DNA from: Mytilus californianus
Lineage: Eukaryota > Mollusca > Bivalvia > Mytilida > Mytilidae
Assembly: GCF_021869535.1 (NCBI RefSeq)
Contig: NW_026262690.1
Location: 68,875,995 to 68,939,994, forward strand
DNA length: 64,000 nt
Direction of reading: 5' to 3'
Positions 1 to 12,405 of the stretch are shown here, piece by piece. The position numbers and the translations under genes are program-made. A model generated the notes under the pieces. That model saw only the letters and a list, made by a program, of their open reading frames with translations, had not been told where the DNA came from and did no database searches. The first letter of the stretch is position 1. Each line of letters begins with the position of its first letter.

Positions 1-1084
1 GACATAAACATTATGTGACTGTTTTACTTCATCACACATTGTTTTTAGAACCAATAGTATCTATTAACTTATTTATTAAATAAGTGGTTTTTAGTCTGAA
101 TTTGCATGACATTTATTTCCGCTGAATGTTAAGCAAACAAGAATCAATCTCTACTCTCATATTCTATGCAACTATTTTTTTAATAATTCATTGGTTGTAA
201 CCACTGGTTACTGAATTCCAGATACATATCTCTATTTATTACAAATCTTCAAATTTTTATGTTTCTAACTAACTTCAAAATATTTACATATAACTGTTTA
301 CATATGTTTATCATTTCATAAACTTGAATAAGTGAAAATGAAGTCCCATTTTTTGCTTGAGGGCATAATACCTATTAAGCTAGTTATAATCCAGTTAGAG
401 TTCTATTACGGTAACACAGTAATTTACTTTTATATGTAAATAATGCTGTTCATGCCGATATTATCTGAGGATTAGAAACAGTTTCTGTTTAAGGAAACAT
501 TCCTGATTAAATAAGGTGTAATATTGAATAATATTTGACCCAAGGCATGTCAAGTGATTTGATATACAAACTAGATTTTATCACAAATTTACAGTTCATT
601 TTTGATCCATGAAAACAGGAAATACCTGGGCTATAAAACTTTGATAAACTTAAAGATTGAGGAGATCAATCAAATAGGTCTATTTAGGTGAATCAGCATT
701 TAATATCACATGATTTATCTGAAATTGATGGTATTTAAATTTCAATGAAGTACTGTTAACTAATATTTACAGTTTATATTGCCCTTGTACTAATACAATA
801 TAAGAGGTATATAAAAGTGTCTGATTATAGAGTATGGTCAGTGGTCAGTGGTCACAGGTGATAAAGCCATGTAATCAGAAGGATGATTGGCTGCTTGATT
901 AATTTTATTGTTCAACTACTGACCACAATACAAACAAGACCGTACATACTGATTGAACTTCTATTGTAAAATTAAAGTGCCATCAATACAAATGTTTTCA
1001 TATTCAAAATATATGTGCAGGGTTTGAAATTGTCAATTTTGTTCACATTATTGTTTTCATATAGTTAGGTTGCTGTCTAATTGG

Positions 1085-1260
1085 CCTGTACTGTGTTTTT
1101 ATACTTGTTTCTTATTAAAAAGTGAAAACAACATTTTATTAATTTCATGCATCCAAAGCACTTTTCTGGATTACCTTCATCAGGAACGCTCAAAGCTGAA
1201 TATTTGAAAGCTGAGGATGTATAAGAACTGAAACAGTTGAAGAGCTATATAACCAAAAAG
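1085..1260. repeat. possible dispersed repeat fragment
   Basis: This block has a more balanced composition than its surroundings and reads from 'catgcatccaaagcac' through 'ccttcatcaggaacgctc'. The text is familiar to me as a recurrent molluscan repeat. There is no second copy in this window, so the call rests on recognition only. Confidence 0.25.
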
Positions 1261-3266
1261 TACTTAAAAAATAGTCAAATCGTTCACAGTCAACCTGAGG
1301 GAGTTGAAACCTTAGTTTCTTTATAATTTTTAAATTAATATTATTTGTTGAATGGTAATTGTTGATAAAACAACTAACTCTACTGTAACAAGTTAGGAAA
1401 AGAAATCCAATGTGTTGCTAAAATCACAGGGGTCAGATGAGAATAGTCCATTCTATGAGAATATACTACAGTTGAGGCAAATATGGAACTAACATATGTT
1501 GTTACCAAATGGGAGCACCTTAAAATGCCCAATTCAGTCACTTTACCTATAATTAACTGTTAGCCATTAATAGCAATGTCTTATGTCAGATTTTTAAATG
1601 TAAATTCTTAAGCAGTTAATAATATGTCCTTTTAGTACAATGTAGTACATGAACCCCCATTTACAGCAATGATAAAACTTGACTTTTTAGAATAGAACCT
1701 GTTGAATTCTGGAACTTTTTTTTTTGACATGATTGTGAAAGATTTCTTTGCCTGTGTACTGACACTAGTATTATATATTCTGTCTCCTCTTGAATGCTTT
1801 AACAGTATAACATGGAAGGATCAGGTAACCCTAGCAGGTGTAATACCTCAGTTTGCTCAAGCAAAAAATTAAAGTAGTTCAAATATAAATATCATGACCA
1901 TGGACTCTTTTTAGGTAAACATGACTATGTTCATGTTTTAGTTTGTTTCAAATCTTCAGATACAATAAATATTACATAAAAATTTCATGTGAAATGTCCT
2001 TCATTCTGAACTTTTAAGTATTTCACACTGGTTAGTACACATGTATAGGCTTTGAAGTGTCACCATAAAATATATATCTATAGATATATGGAGGTCAGTA
2101 TTGTGACGTCCTGTCTATGGTCAGATATGTTAATAGGCTATCAATAGGGTGGACAAGTGTTCTTAATTCAATGTCACAAACTTAAGCAAATATTCATTTA
2201 TTTCAGATTTGTAGTGTTAAAAGTTCAGACTGATCCACCAAACTGAATATCAAGTTATATATCTAAAGATGATATAGGATATATGACCCAAAGGTATACA
2301 AAAACTTATTGCCATTATAAAACCAAATCTTTTGATCTGAAGTGAGAGAAACATATTCCTTTTTCAGTTTACTACATATGACATGTTTTGATAAAATTTA
2401 TTTACTATGATTAAATTTCTTTAAGGTTTAAATTTGCCAAGAAAACATCTTTTACAATTTCTAATCGAACAAAATATAAATCAAGGTGGTCTGTTATAAT
2501 CATTGCTTTGATACACATAATTGAAGACTAGAAAAACTTTGATATTAAATCTTAAAAATGTGATTTGAAAAAATCAATAAAAAGGGTGTTTGAAAGACAG
2601 TAAAATAGTTAATTATTAAATTTAAAAGCAAGTTAAATACAATAACAATCATAATCCAGGGAAATTTTCAAACAAATAACTTTCGAATGGTCTAATCGTA
2701 AAATATAACTTGATATACCCTGGAAAATTGGAATGGTACACATATTTCGAGAAGAGTTGAAAAAGTCAGGTGGATTTTATTTTTTATTTCTCTCATATTT
2801 TGTATGAAATACATGTTCTTTTGAAGTCGGTCATAGTTATGTAAACAAAGTCACTCTTTAATTGACTTGTATAATTATAAAGTGAATAAGCATAGACTGC
2901 CAGTGCATGTCTAGACTTCATTGACTCCATGTTGTACAAATATTGATTTATAATAAGATTTCCATAAAGTAACATTTTAAAGTGGGAGATTTATAGACAC
3001 AGCTCTAGCAGAGGATTGTCTCCACAAAGTTATCAGGGGTGAGAGACATTTTTAGTGCTAATTTCTATGGTCCAAGAAAAAGATGACTTCATGTGACCAC
3101 TTTAGTTTTGATTAATATTTTCCTGGTTTCCCACAATGATTCAGGGCCCTTATTGAATAATGAGTAATAAAGCATTCAATTGTTATTTCATGAAATCATA
3201 GATACATGTACATCTATATTTAGTATAACAGTACTTATATCATAGGTTGTAGTATAAACTATTTAA

Positions 3267-3545
3267 CATGCCTGAGGATGAATTTAATAGACAATTTGCT
3301 ATGTCACATAATGTCTTTAATTGAGACAAAGTAAAAAAAATATGATTTTCTGACAGACTACTTATCCCTTTATAAATAGTTTCTCTGCTGTAGTAAACTG
3401 GTTTGCATGCCTGAGGATGAATTTATAGCCCATTTGCTATGTCACATAATGTCTTTAATTGAGACAAAGTAAAAAAAAAAGTAACTGCTGACCTATTACC
3501 TATTTCTTTTGTAAATAGTTTTTGTCATCATTAAAGCCCCCTGCA
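3267..3545. repeat. two-copy tandem duplication, offset about 139 bp
   Basis: The block beginning 'catgcctgaggatgaattta' and ending in 'gagacaaagtaaaaaaa' occurs at 3267-3345 and again at 3406-3480. A weaker match extends on both sides into 'aaatagttt'. The copies differ by a few substitutions and by poly-A length. Confidence 0.75.
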
Positions 3546-4232
3546 CTTAAATGACTGGGGCATATAATGTTATCCGTGTCTCTCATTCAGTCCTAAAATC
3601 CGACAGTCGCCCAAACATTATACTTAGTATAGATTTTTGGTCTTTAATGTAAAATGATAAGTTACAGGTTAAGGGTCACTCAAACATCAGCAACAATGCC
3701 TCTAAAATAATTTCATTTTAATACAATTATTCATAAGATAGAAATATTAGCCTTTTGCTAAGGGGACCAGTAAAACACAATATATTCCACACTTTAGTTT
3801 TACATTTTAGTTAGGTGTGTCATGTGTACATTAGGATTATTGTGTTGATATCAGTTTTCTTTCTTGCTTTATCATCTGTAATGAAATATTTAATGTTTTA
3901 AATTGCCAGAAATAAATTACCTACATTATCATTTAGACTGATAATTTCTACAAGAACAAGCAGAATTCTCTTATATTTACTATTAATCATGATTATTGCA
4001 CTAAATGCAGCATATAAAATATCTTTAGGGATAGTCTGTAGCTAATTACTAAAGAGGGGTATTGATAAAGTAACATAATTTGTTGCATTTAGTTTTCATG
4101 ACTGGCTTATCTGTTGCATCCAAATTCTGCACATAAAAGGGTTTAGGAAGTACAAAACCAATTTAATTATATATAAGGCTTGTCAGGGTTGATATAATGA
4201 AGCTTAATGTATTTACTTTTGTTTTGTTGCAG

Positions 4233-4277
4233 TATTGAGAATGCCCAGACACTGACCGAAGAAATATGCAAAAGCAG
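4233..4277 (+). CDS. candidate 45-nt exon of an unrecognised plus-strand gene (exon a)
   Basis: A 45-nt segment follows the acceptor 'ttttgttttgttgcag' and is followed by 'gtaaaa'. Only one frame is open; it reads IENAQTLTEEICKS. The exon enters with one base completing a codon and leaves with two bases (AG). That phase fits the next candidate exon at 7626, forming an Arg codon across the junction. The protein family is not recognised. The exon could be spurious alone; support comes from phase agreement along the chain of six exons. Earlier exons were not found and may lie beyond the left edge. Confidence 0.5.
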
Positions 4278-5289
4278 GTAAAAAATAAATAAGAAGGGAA
4301 AGAATAATGAATAATGACAACCACCTGCTGTACATATCTAACATACTTTGACATAAGTTATTGAGTTTAGATGATCTCCACAAACAAAAGTTATAAGGTA
4401 TGAAAAGAAAGGATATAAAGTTGATTTCCATGAGCAAAAAATGTCATGAAATGCTAAGAATTACCTATATATCAGCATTCTTATAGCTGTTCTTCATCTT
4501 GAATGTTACTAAAATCTACATGTTTATATTTAGAATATTTTCTCTGAGCACATTAGTTTCTAAATGGAATGTTTTATTGAATTCATCAGTTTGTAACAGT
4601 TCTGTGTCAATGTTGACATGATTTAGGCAAACAGTGTACATTCAGTGTAGTTGCATCATGGTGTTGATAGATTGTCATTCATTTGTTGTAGACTAGTGTA
4701 AACGATGCATTTATTTCTAAATCTGTTGTGTTATGTCTTATACTACATGATAAACAATGCATTTGTTTCTGACTGCATTAAGTTTACTTAACAACAGTGT
4801 TATCAGAGACGAAAATAATGTTAGAAACAAATGGGCTCTAGAGAATACTTTTTTGAATTTTTTGTCATGTGCCATCTAAGAAAATGATAAACAGAGACAG
4901 CCATGAATCTGTCATGACAAAGCCAATACCAATGAACATCAAATAGAATATATTGAGCAGCTTTACAATTCATCTTTTATTATCTATCACACTCCATGTG
5001 TACATTTTCTTATTAAGAACTTAAGTTACAATCTGCTTGTAATTTAAGGTGACTTTTATCCTATAGGTCAGTTGAAATGTTTACTTTTTGGAACAGGATG
5101 AAATATGTGTTCTGATAGAGTACCAGTTTAAAAAGAAGTTAACAATAAACCACCCTGTTTGAGGTAGAACATACGTCATAAGGTACCAACCTGCTACCAA
5201 TACAGGTATGTCCTTATGTACATTTCACAAATCAAAAAGAAGACAAATTGAAATTAAACTTGAGTATAGCGTAAGAAGTTGATACTCAC

Positions 5290-5394
5290 CCTAGAAACCT
5301 TCACTAATATGACAACAATAACTCCCATAGCTAGAACACTACCGATTAAAGTTATCCAAATCATATCATTGTTTATGGAGCTTGAAACACTTCT
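5290..5394 (-). CDS. candidate exon encoding a single transmembrane segment
   Basis: On the minus strand this 105-nt block is 35 codons, phase 0 at both ends. It lies between an AG acceptor after 'ttttgatttgag' and a strong donor GTGAGT. It encodes a polar start (RSVSSSINND) and then a hydrophobic run, MIWITLIGSVLAMGVIVVIL, ending VKVSR: a typical single membrane span with a basic stop-transfer end. An in-frame TGA just upstream means it cannot be a first exon without splicing. Its upstream exons must lie to the right on the minus strand. The giant exon at 24061-33645 ends in the compatible phase, so it is a possible but unproven partner. The exon sits inside an intron of the plus-strand gene (4278-7625). 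Confidence 0.5.
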
Positions 5395-7625
5395 CTCAAA
5401 TCAAAAGTAGATTGCACTTCAAATAAATTGTAGATTGTCACTTAGTTCATTATGCTTTAAGTCTGTTTACTTTCAGAAGTGCCAACTTTACAAGATATTA
5501 GCTCCTTTTTAAATAATTTTCGTAAAAATCTCTAGTTAAAAGGCCATTTTCAGAGTCACATTTATTATCCTTAAAATATGCTACAGATGTTAAATTTCAA
5601 CATGTGTAATGTCAGTTTTCACTCCTTGCAAATTTAAAGCCTTTATTTACAAACATTTAAAAAAGTTTATATCCATTTTATCCCTTTTCAAAACAAATTT
5701 CCAGTCTGAAGCCATTTAAATTTCACAAAAGTTTATGTAGGAGTAATTAGTTTCATGTAAATTACACCTCCTATTTGCACTTGTCACTGAAGCTCCAAAA
5801 TATGTATGGAGACAATTGTCACATGCAAGTATATAACGTCAATAATATCATCACACTTGAAATGCGTCCATCTCCAATAATCAGTCATTAAACGGCACAT
5901 TGGGGATAATTCCTAAAATATAAGTCATTGTTCCTCCATTATTTGCACAGTTTATTACTTTTTCGTTAAACTTGTAGAGTTTCGATCAATAAAATCTTAA
6001 TAAACGAATTGGTCAATACCGTGACATGCCCACAAGTACACTGAATTACTTTTTCTTGATGGAATTATATTCATTGTATTATATTTCCTTCAAACTTCAG
6101 AGTTGTAGTAGTAAGCTAAAAGCACCGAAAATTTCTGAGCAAAACACTGGTCACACTATTCTGTGTTTTCAAATCTAGTTGATGTCCAGATTGAATGTCC
6201 AATCAATAATATGACCACTTGAAACAATCTCAGTAAGATCAAGCTAATTTAATAAATTCCAGTGTCAATAGGTTTTACTATAGAACATCCAAAAATAATC
6301 CAAAACTTGTCAAACAAAGATATCAGAATTTGTTCACCATAATCTTTTTCAACCTTCAAAAATTATAGCTTATCTTGTAATAATCCTTTATTTTACAGTG
6401 AAAAAGTCTTAGCTTGTAATTCATTCATGCTTGAAGGAACAATATAGACATTTTGGTCCATTTACACATTCAGATCTTTCATTTTCACCTCAGGTAGACA
6501 CATTAAAATACTTATATCCTAACAGATAATTTTGACAGGAGAGATTACCTATTGACAGGTAAACAAAGTGAAATTTGCCAATTACAAATTCAGGTGTACC
6601 CTTGCATCACTGCATTGACCATGTATGGATGGTAGAGTTTAGACTGTTCTGAATGAATTAAAAGGTTTTAAAGTGTCTCTAATAATTATTCTATTCAAAA
6701 GATGAGTTCTACATGTTTTTATTACATTAAAAATCTCAAATTACATTTATTGTATTTTGTAAAATCATGATAGAAACAGTATACTTGCTTTGTAAACAAG
6801 GTGTTTTTGCTCTGGAGTGGAATTTGATGTATTCAGTTAACATTGCTTGTCCTGGATTGAACACATTTTAATCTCAAATGTCTAAAAAGCTTCAAGTTTT
6901 GTTACATTTTTCTACACAAATGGTTGAAGCATAGATGTATGGGTTTATACATCTATGGTTGAAGGGTGCTTATAAAAAAGCAATGTGTACATATATGCAG
7001 AGGAATAAATATTCTATTAGGGTCTAGCACATTGTTTGATTATGCCCCCATAAGTAACATTTTAAATCTAAAGCTTAAGTGATAAAATTAACTGCAAGTC
7101 GAATAGAAATGTAGGAAGTTCGTAAGAAAGAGAAGGAAATATATTGTGTGTTGACAGAGTATGATTCTCATGCTATGCTTATATTACCTATGTTGGGGGT
7201 GTAAAGCAAAGTATATATAGATACGAATAAAGGAAAAATATTGAGTAAATATTGAGTAAATATCATTGAGACAGCATCCCAACCACACAATGAAAGCAGA
7301 TAAGAAAGATCAAGTTATGGGTACACATGAGGTCTTCAACAACAGACAAATGTTTCTACCAGTTTACAAGACTGAAAATATTTTTTGTATTACAAAAACA
7401 AACCTTCACTGAACAGGGACAAAGGTACATTTTAGTACACTACCTGCTTATTCAAACTTCCATAAAGGCCTTGGGATACAGGTCAGAGAAGCATTAGCGT
7501 ATCTTATGAAAAATTTTAAGAAAAGGACTGAGTGCAGATTTAACAAGATTGATTATCATTCACTTTGTAAGTAAAGCTTGGATTACCTCACAATATGATA
7601 TGTTATATCCTGTTTCATTCAACAG

Positions 7626-7741
7626 GTATTTTGTGAAGTGCTTACAGGGCAATATTGACATTTCATATTTTGATACAATGAACAGGAAGATTTGCTCTCA
7701 AAAAACAGGAAAAAAGCTTTCGACATTATTATTTATTCTAG
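7626..7741 (+). CDS. candidate exon b of the unrecognised plus-strand gene
   Basis: A 116-nt exon lies between the pyrimidine-rich acceptor 'cctgtttcattcaacag' and the donor 'ggtaacc'. It reads YFVKCLQGNIDISYFDTMNR, then KICSQKTGKKLSTLLFIL. It enters with one base (matching exon a) and leaves with one base, G. Exon c at 11291 begins with CC, so the junction codon is GCC (Ala). The peptide alternates hydrophobic and charged residues as in helical proteins. No family is recognised. Confidence 0.55.
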
Positions 7742-8850
7742 GTAACCTAAAAAATTAGATATTTGCATTTGGAAAACTCAAATTTAATTCTTGTAGCCTT
7801 TTACTAAGATGTAAAAGAGTACATTTGGAAACGCCCAAAACTATTAACTCAGAAGAGAGGAATAATATTTATTATTTGTTTTCCTTGGATATGTTTGTAT
7901 TGGATATACTCAGTTGCAGATTTAGGGGGAGGAGGGTAGAGGGCATACACCAATGGGTCTATGAGAGGAAAAAAATATAATTTTTTACATAAAATATTTT
8001 ATTTTAATTGCACCTAGCTATTAATCAGCCATATTTTTACTGTTCCAATCAATTACACCCCCCCCTTCTTTTTGCAAATTCATGATCCCCCTCCAATACT
8101 TTCAACATTTATTTTACTCATTTTATCTGCATGGTGTATAACCAACGGATACCGGGTAATTGTTATTCTATTCCATCTGTATTTTACACATTTTATAAAA
8201 AAATATTGTAGTAAACTTAGAATTAACATTAATTTATACATGTTAAATTGAGAGAATGACATAAAAACATGAAAAATATATAGTTAAATAGTTAATAGAA
8301 GGAAAGGTTAAATCCTCCAAGCATACACCAATTTTTTGTCATGTTGGAACAAACATCATCATACACATATTCTCATATCCGTTTCTTTCTTCACAAAAGT
8401 ATCACATTATCATAGTAATCAATGATTAGGGAAGCTATGTTTTATATCTTCCCCATAGCCATTAATATTATTTTTGTTTCTCATCAGATAAAAATAATGG
8501 GAGGCTGTCTGTAGCAATGTACATAAAAAAAATAAGCATTGAATGGGAATTGAACTTAGTTATCAAAAATAATCCCAAGACTCTTCATTATTGCCATCCT
8601 GCTATTTTTCTCACTTTAGAAAAGGTAGCATACACCATTTCATGATTTATATGTTACTTTTAGTAGATAAGATATTAATGCAAGGTCAATTTTATTTATT
8701 CAAACTTGTGCTTAATGCAGATTTTAACTTGATAAAAAGAGAAAAATGTTATTTCCTCTAGAGCACAGAATATTTACTTTTTAATATTTCTTAATTCATG
8801 TAAAATTGTGACATTATCAATATCTAATTTGTTCGCTTAAAGATTGATTG

Positions 8851-9170
8851 TTATACCCCACTTACAGAGGGGTAGGTACACTGCAATGTCCTTGTCTGTC
8901 AATTGGTTCTGCAGTCTGTCAGTCTGTTTGTTTGTCTGTCTTCAACTGGCTTCACATATTACTCATCTTCTGTGTTTAGGAATGATTTGATATATGGTCT
9001 GGAAGTTCTACAAGTTGTAAGCAATTTTCATATCTCATAGTCTCATAGACAATCACTTCTTGTTTAACAAATAATGCTTTGAATATTCTTAATACCTCTT
9101 GGAATTTAACTTTGATGCCTTAAAACGGTTGGAGGTTTTCTTTGTATGACATCGACAGTGTATGCAACTT
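8851..9170. repeat. possible family C-related repeat
   Basis: The block starts 'ataccccacttacagaggggtaggta', a short palindrome around CCCC/GGGG of the kind that borders family C copies elsewhere in this window. It continues with a 'gtctgt'-rich stretch. Similarity to the other copies is loose. Confidence 0.35.
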
Positions 9171-10077
9171 CTTGTTAATTTTATATTGTATTGATTTATA
9201 TATAACTTTTATTATGAAAAAAAAAACAATCTGTATTTCCTAACAAGATTGTTTAAAGCCAATATAATTGGGCAGTACTAGTGTCAGTCAGTAACATTAC
9301 ACTTACAGACCTTACATTTTATCGTTAATATAAGTTGCATTAGAAGTGAAAAGGAAAGTCACTTAACAATTTCCCCTAGTCATTATTCTGTAAGCTATTG
9401 TTATTTTCTAAAATATAAACAGATAACTGTATAGATCAATGGGTAGTAGATTAAGTCTTTATATCTCTAATATTCTTGTCACGCATCTCAATAGTGACAA
9501 TACCAAATGCTTTATCAAGGATACAATGTACAATTTAGCAGCATTTCATTTGACATTCAATCAAATAAAAGCAATTTCATGCTTATCTAATTCAGTCACA
9601 ATAATGTCTAAAGAATATTTCATTTAACCTTGCATTATCTATTTATAACCCATCTTTATTGTAATAATTGGACATTGTCAGTTTCTTATAAAATGTAATT
9701 TACTGCAAGTGACATCTCTGGATCAAAACAGATTCATTGACTATGTAGATTGTCAATCACTGTGTTCATAATCTATCATAACCCTGAAATCTTTCAAATC
9801 TATGGTTCATTTAATCTACATAAACTATAATGTGTAGTATGTTGACTCTAATGGTTTTTTGTTGCCTAGGGGTAGAAGATGATCAAACAGATAGTTTAAG
9901 AGATAGGCTTATATCTTTTTCTGTCTATGAATTTTGATAGAATGCAGTTTTTCTTTGTTTCTTTTTTTCTGTCTTTATATTTTTAATTTTCATAATGTCA
10001 AATCTAAGATCATCTAAGATAAAAAAAAATTATCAGATGAAATTAGGAGCAGTGTCTGAAAAAAATAATAAAATAAA

Positions 10078-10440
10078 ACTGAGAATGGAAACGGGGAATG
10101 TGTCAAAGAGACAACAACCCAACCAAAGAGCAGAAAACAGCCCAAGGCCACCAATGGGTCTTCAACACAGGGAGAAAATCCTGCACCCGGAAGCGGGCTT
10201 CAGCTGGCCCCTAAACAAAAATGTGTACTAGTTCAGTGAAAATAGATGTCACACTAAACTCTGAAACATATAAATGAACCAAAATAAAAAAAAAACATAC
10301 AAGAATAACAAAGGGTAGAGGCTCCTGACTTGGGACAGAGGCAAAAATGTGGCTGGGTTAAACATGTTTTGTGAGATGTCAACCCTCTCCCTATACCTCT
10401 AGCCAATGTAGAATAAACAAACACACAGCAATACACACAG
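10078..10440 (+). repeat. dispersed repeat family A, long copy
   Basis: This block (starting 'gagaatggaaacggggaatg') matches 47005-47360 over its whole length, with many substitutions and small gaps. A short 5' piece recurs at 60368-60430. Shared landmarks are 'gtcaaagagacaacaaccc', 'cagctggcccctaaacaaa', 'tgtactagttcagtga' and 'ctcctgacttgggacag'. It is non-coding; an open frame across its left part (9995-10231) is a by-product. The right half shares a module with family B. Confidence 0.85.
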
Positions 10441-11290
10441 TAAAACTCAGTTTAAAAGAAGTCCAAGTCAGATGTCAGATTAGGTAACAGAAGAAACTAA
10501 GCAAAATGACAATGATACATATATTAACAAAGGACTACTAGCAGTTACTGACATGCCAGCTCCATACCTCAATTAAACTGATTGAAAGATTATGTCTTCA
10601 TCATATGAAAATCAGGCACAATCCCTCCCGTTAGGGGTATAGTATCATACCATCATAAAATATATGAGAAGAACATAAGCCAACTTTAAGAAAAAAATTG
10701 TAGTTTAGTATCATATTTTGCTGGGCATGTTGATGTAGTAAAAAAATTGAGCTTTCCACAATGATATTTCTGACCAAATCTTTTTTTACTTCTGACTTTA
10801 ATTGACTGTGCACAGGATGTTCTCCTCAGTTTAATGTTTTATTTTCAATTATTAGGAATTATTTACAAATGAGGGAATAAATTTGAACTAAATCGCAGAT
10901 CTTTTTCAATTTATAAGCAGCCAGTAGGTTTGTTGGTGATTTTACCATGAGAATCTTATTTCATTTAAAACTTTGTGACATTAGTGATGCGATGTATAAA
11001 ACATGTTCATTGTCTTTTTGGAGGCTGTTGTTAATATTGATATTGACAAAAAAAAACTTTGTGATGAAGCTGTATAACAAAAAAAACTTTAAGAGGAATA
11101 GTTGTATAACGGCTGAGCATAGAATACCTGTGATGGGTAAAATTTATAACAAAATAGAATGAAAGGAAATATGAAGCATACATCAATGAGACATGTAAAA
11201 GCATATCTATTGATTATAGACATTAATTCTTGTACCAGAAACTGTTTAATACCTATATGTATTTTTTATTTTGCCCCTTTGCCTTCCCAG

Positions 11291-11435
11291 CCTTGAAAAC
11301 ATGTTTGGCAAATGTGATCAGACACTGCTTAATACTAGAAAATATATGTCCTGTTATTGACCTATCGATTCCTTTTCTTCTTGACACAAAACAATATTCT
11401 ATTTCGATGAAAGTTTGTATAAAATTGAAGTACAG
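11291..11435 (+). CDS. candidate exon c of the unrecognised plus-strand gene
   Basis: A 145-nt exon has one of the best acceptors in the region ('ttgccccttttgccttcccag') and a 'gtacat' donor. It enters in the phase left by exon b and reads LKTCLANVIRHCLILENICP, then VIDLSIPFLLDTKQYSISMK and VCIKLKY. It leaves with AG (phase 2). The leucine/isoleucine-rich pattern with interspersed charges suggests an alpha-helical repeat (HEAT/ARM-like) fold; this is inference from composition, and the family is not recognised. Confidence 0.6.
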
Positions 11436-12296
11436 GTACATTTTTACTTGATAATTTAACAGCCTTATGTAGAAAATTTTTGACATCAAAGACTATAATT
11501 TGTTTAAGATAAGGTCTGCTCAAGTTGTGGGAGGTTTTGTGTTTACATATCAACTATCCTGTATATATCTATCATAATGAGCTTGTATTATAAACATTAC
11601 CATCTGTCATGGTCATCAACTTCAGAGGCAAAGATCAAAGTGATGTATGCCTTACACACAGAAAAATGACCAACGCATAACTCACCACTAATTACAAGGG
11701 TACCTATTTTGTACTTTTACTTTGGGGTCAGAAAAAAGAACATCAGAAGGGCATTCAAATGAAAAATAAATTTATTATATCTGAAAAGTTTGCTATGGAT
11801 AATGCTTATAGACAACTAATGAGAATTCCACATATGACTGAACCCCCAGTTTGATCTCATGGTAGCATACTTCAGATCATAGACGTAATACCCATAGATA
11901 CTATGGATTTATAGGCATCTATGTTTCTGATTCAGCTCTAAGAAAGTAGTACTGAGGAATAGATGATAAATGGCTTGGTACAAGAAAAATACGTCTTGGT
12001 AGGCTAACATTTCAGCCTACAAACTGTTACCTTGTGAGTTTGCTCACAAAAACATTCAGCTTGTTGTTAAAAAGTACAAAGCATGTTCTAGTCATATGAA
12101 ACTAACATGTCATCATCCAGACACACATGAAATATTAGCTGCTGGACATAAAGAGCCCATCAAGTTACTAATTTCATAAACAGAGGTGTGAAGTTTGTGT
12201 GTACTTTAAAATCACAATAGAACATAGAAAGAAGTGTAAAGACTTTATGTTCAGGGAGACATAGCCACAAGATCTATTCAACTCAATGAATACCAG

Positions 12297-12405
12297 ACTG
12301 GTGATTTTGCACAAAATACAGGAAGAACTAGATTTACTTTGTGACCTGTCACTCAAAGTATCTGTTAATCTTTTATCAGAGTTACCTGAAACTGAAGACC
12401 TGTCA
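12297..12405 (+). CDS. candidate exon d of the unrecognised plus-strand gene
   Basis: The frame entered in the phase left by exon c reads LVILHKIQEELDLLCDLSLK, then VSVNLLSELPETEDLS, a strongly helical pattern. The proposed acceptor ('caatgaataccag') has a weak pyrimidine tract and the donor ('gttaaa') is also weak. Without that donor the frame continues to a TGA at 12424-12426 and would end the protein here. The same DNA is also open on the minus strand, so the strand call relies on the phase chain: the proposed end is phase 0, which fits exon e. Confidence 0.42.

Larger units (their letters stand above)
1..4232. other. AT-rich non-coding stretch, no gene recognised
   Basis: No long open frame or convincing exon was found on either strand. 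The region may be intron or upstream sequence of the plus-strand gene whose first recognisable exon is at 4233. It contains a possible dispersed repeat near 1085-1260 and a local duplication at 3267-3545. Confidence 0.5.

Noticed and set aside
1806..1824. 19-nt plus-strand microexon between 'gaatgctttaacag' and 'gtaacc'
   Set aside because: Too short to test, and its phases do not fit the exon at 4233.
5153..5208. Plus-strand block ending in 'aatacag|gtatgt' that could be an exon
   Set aside because: Its phase is incompatible with both 4233-4277 and 7626-7741, which join directly.
9995..10231. 78-codon plus-strand frame
   Set aside because: It lies within a family A repeat and is not preserved in the other copies.
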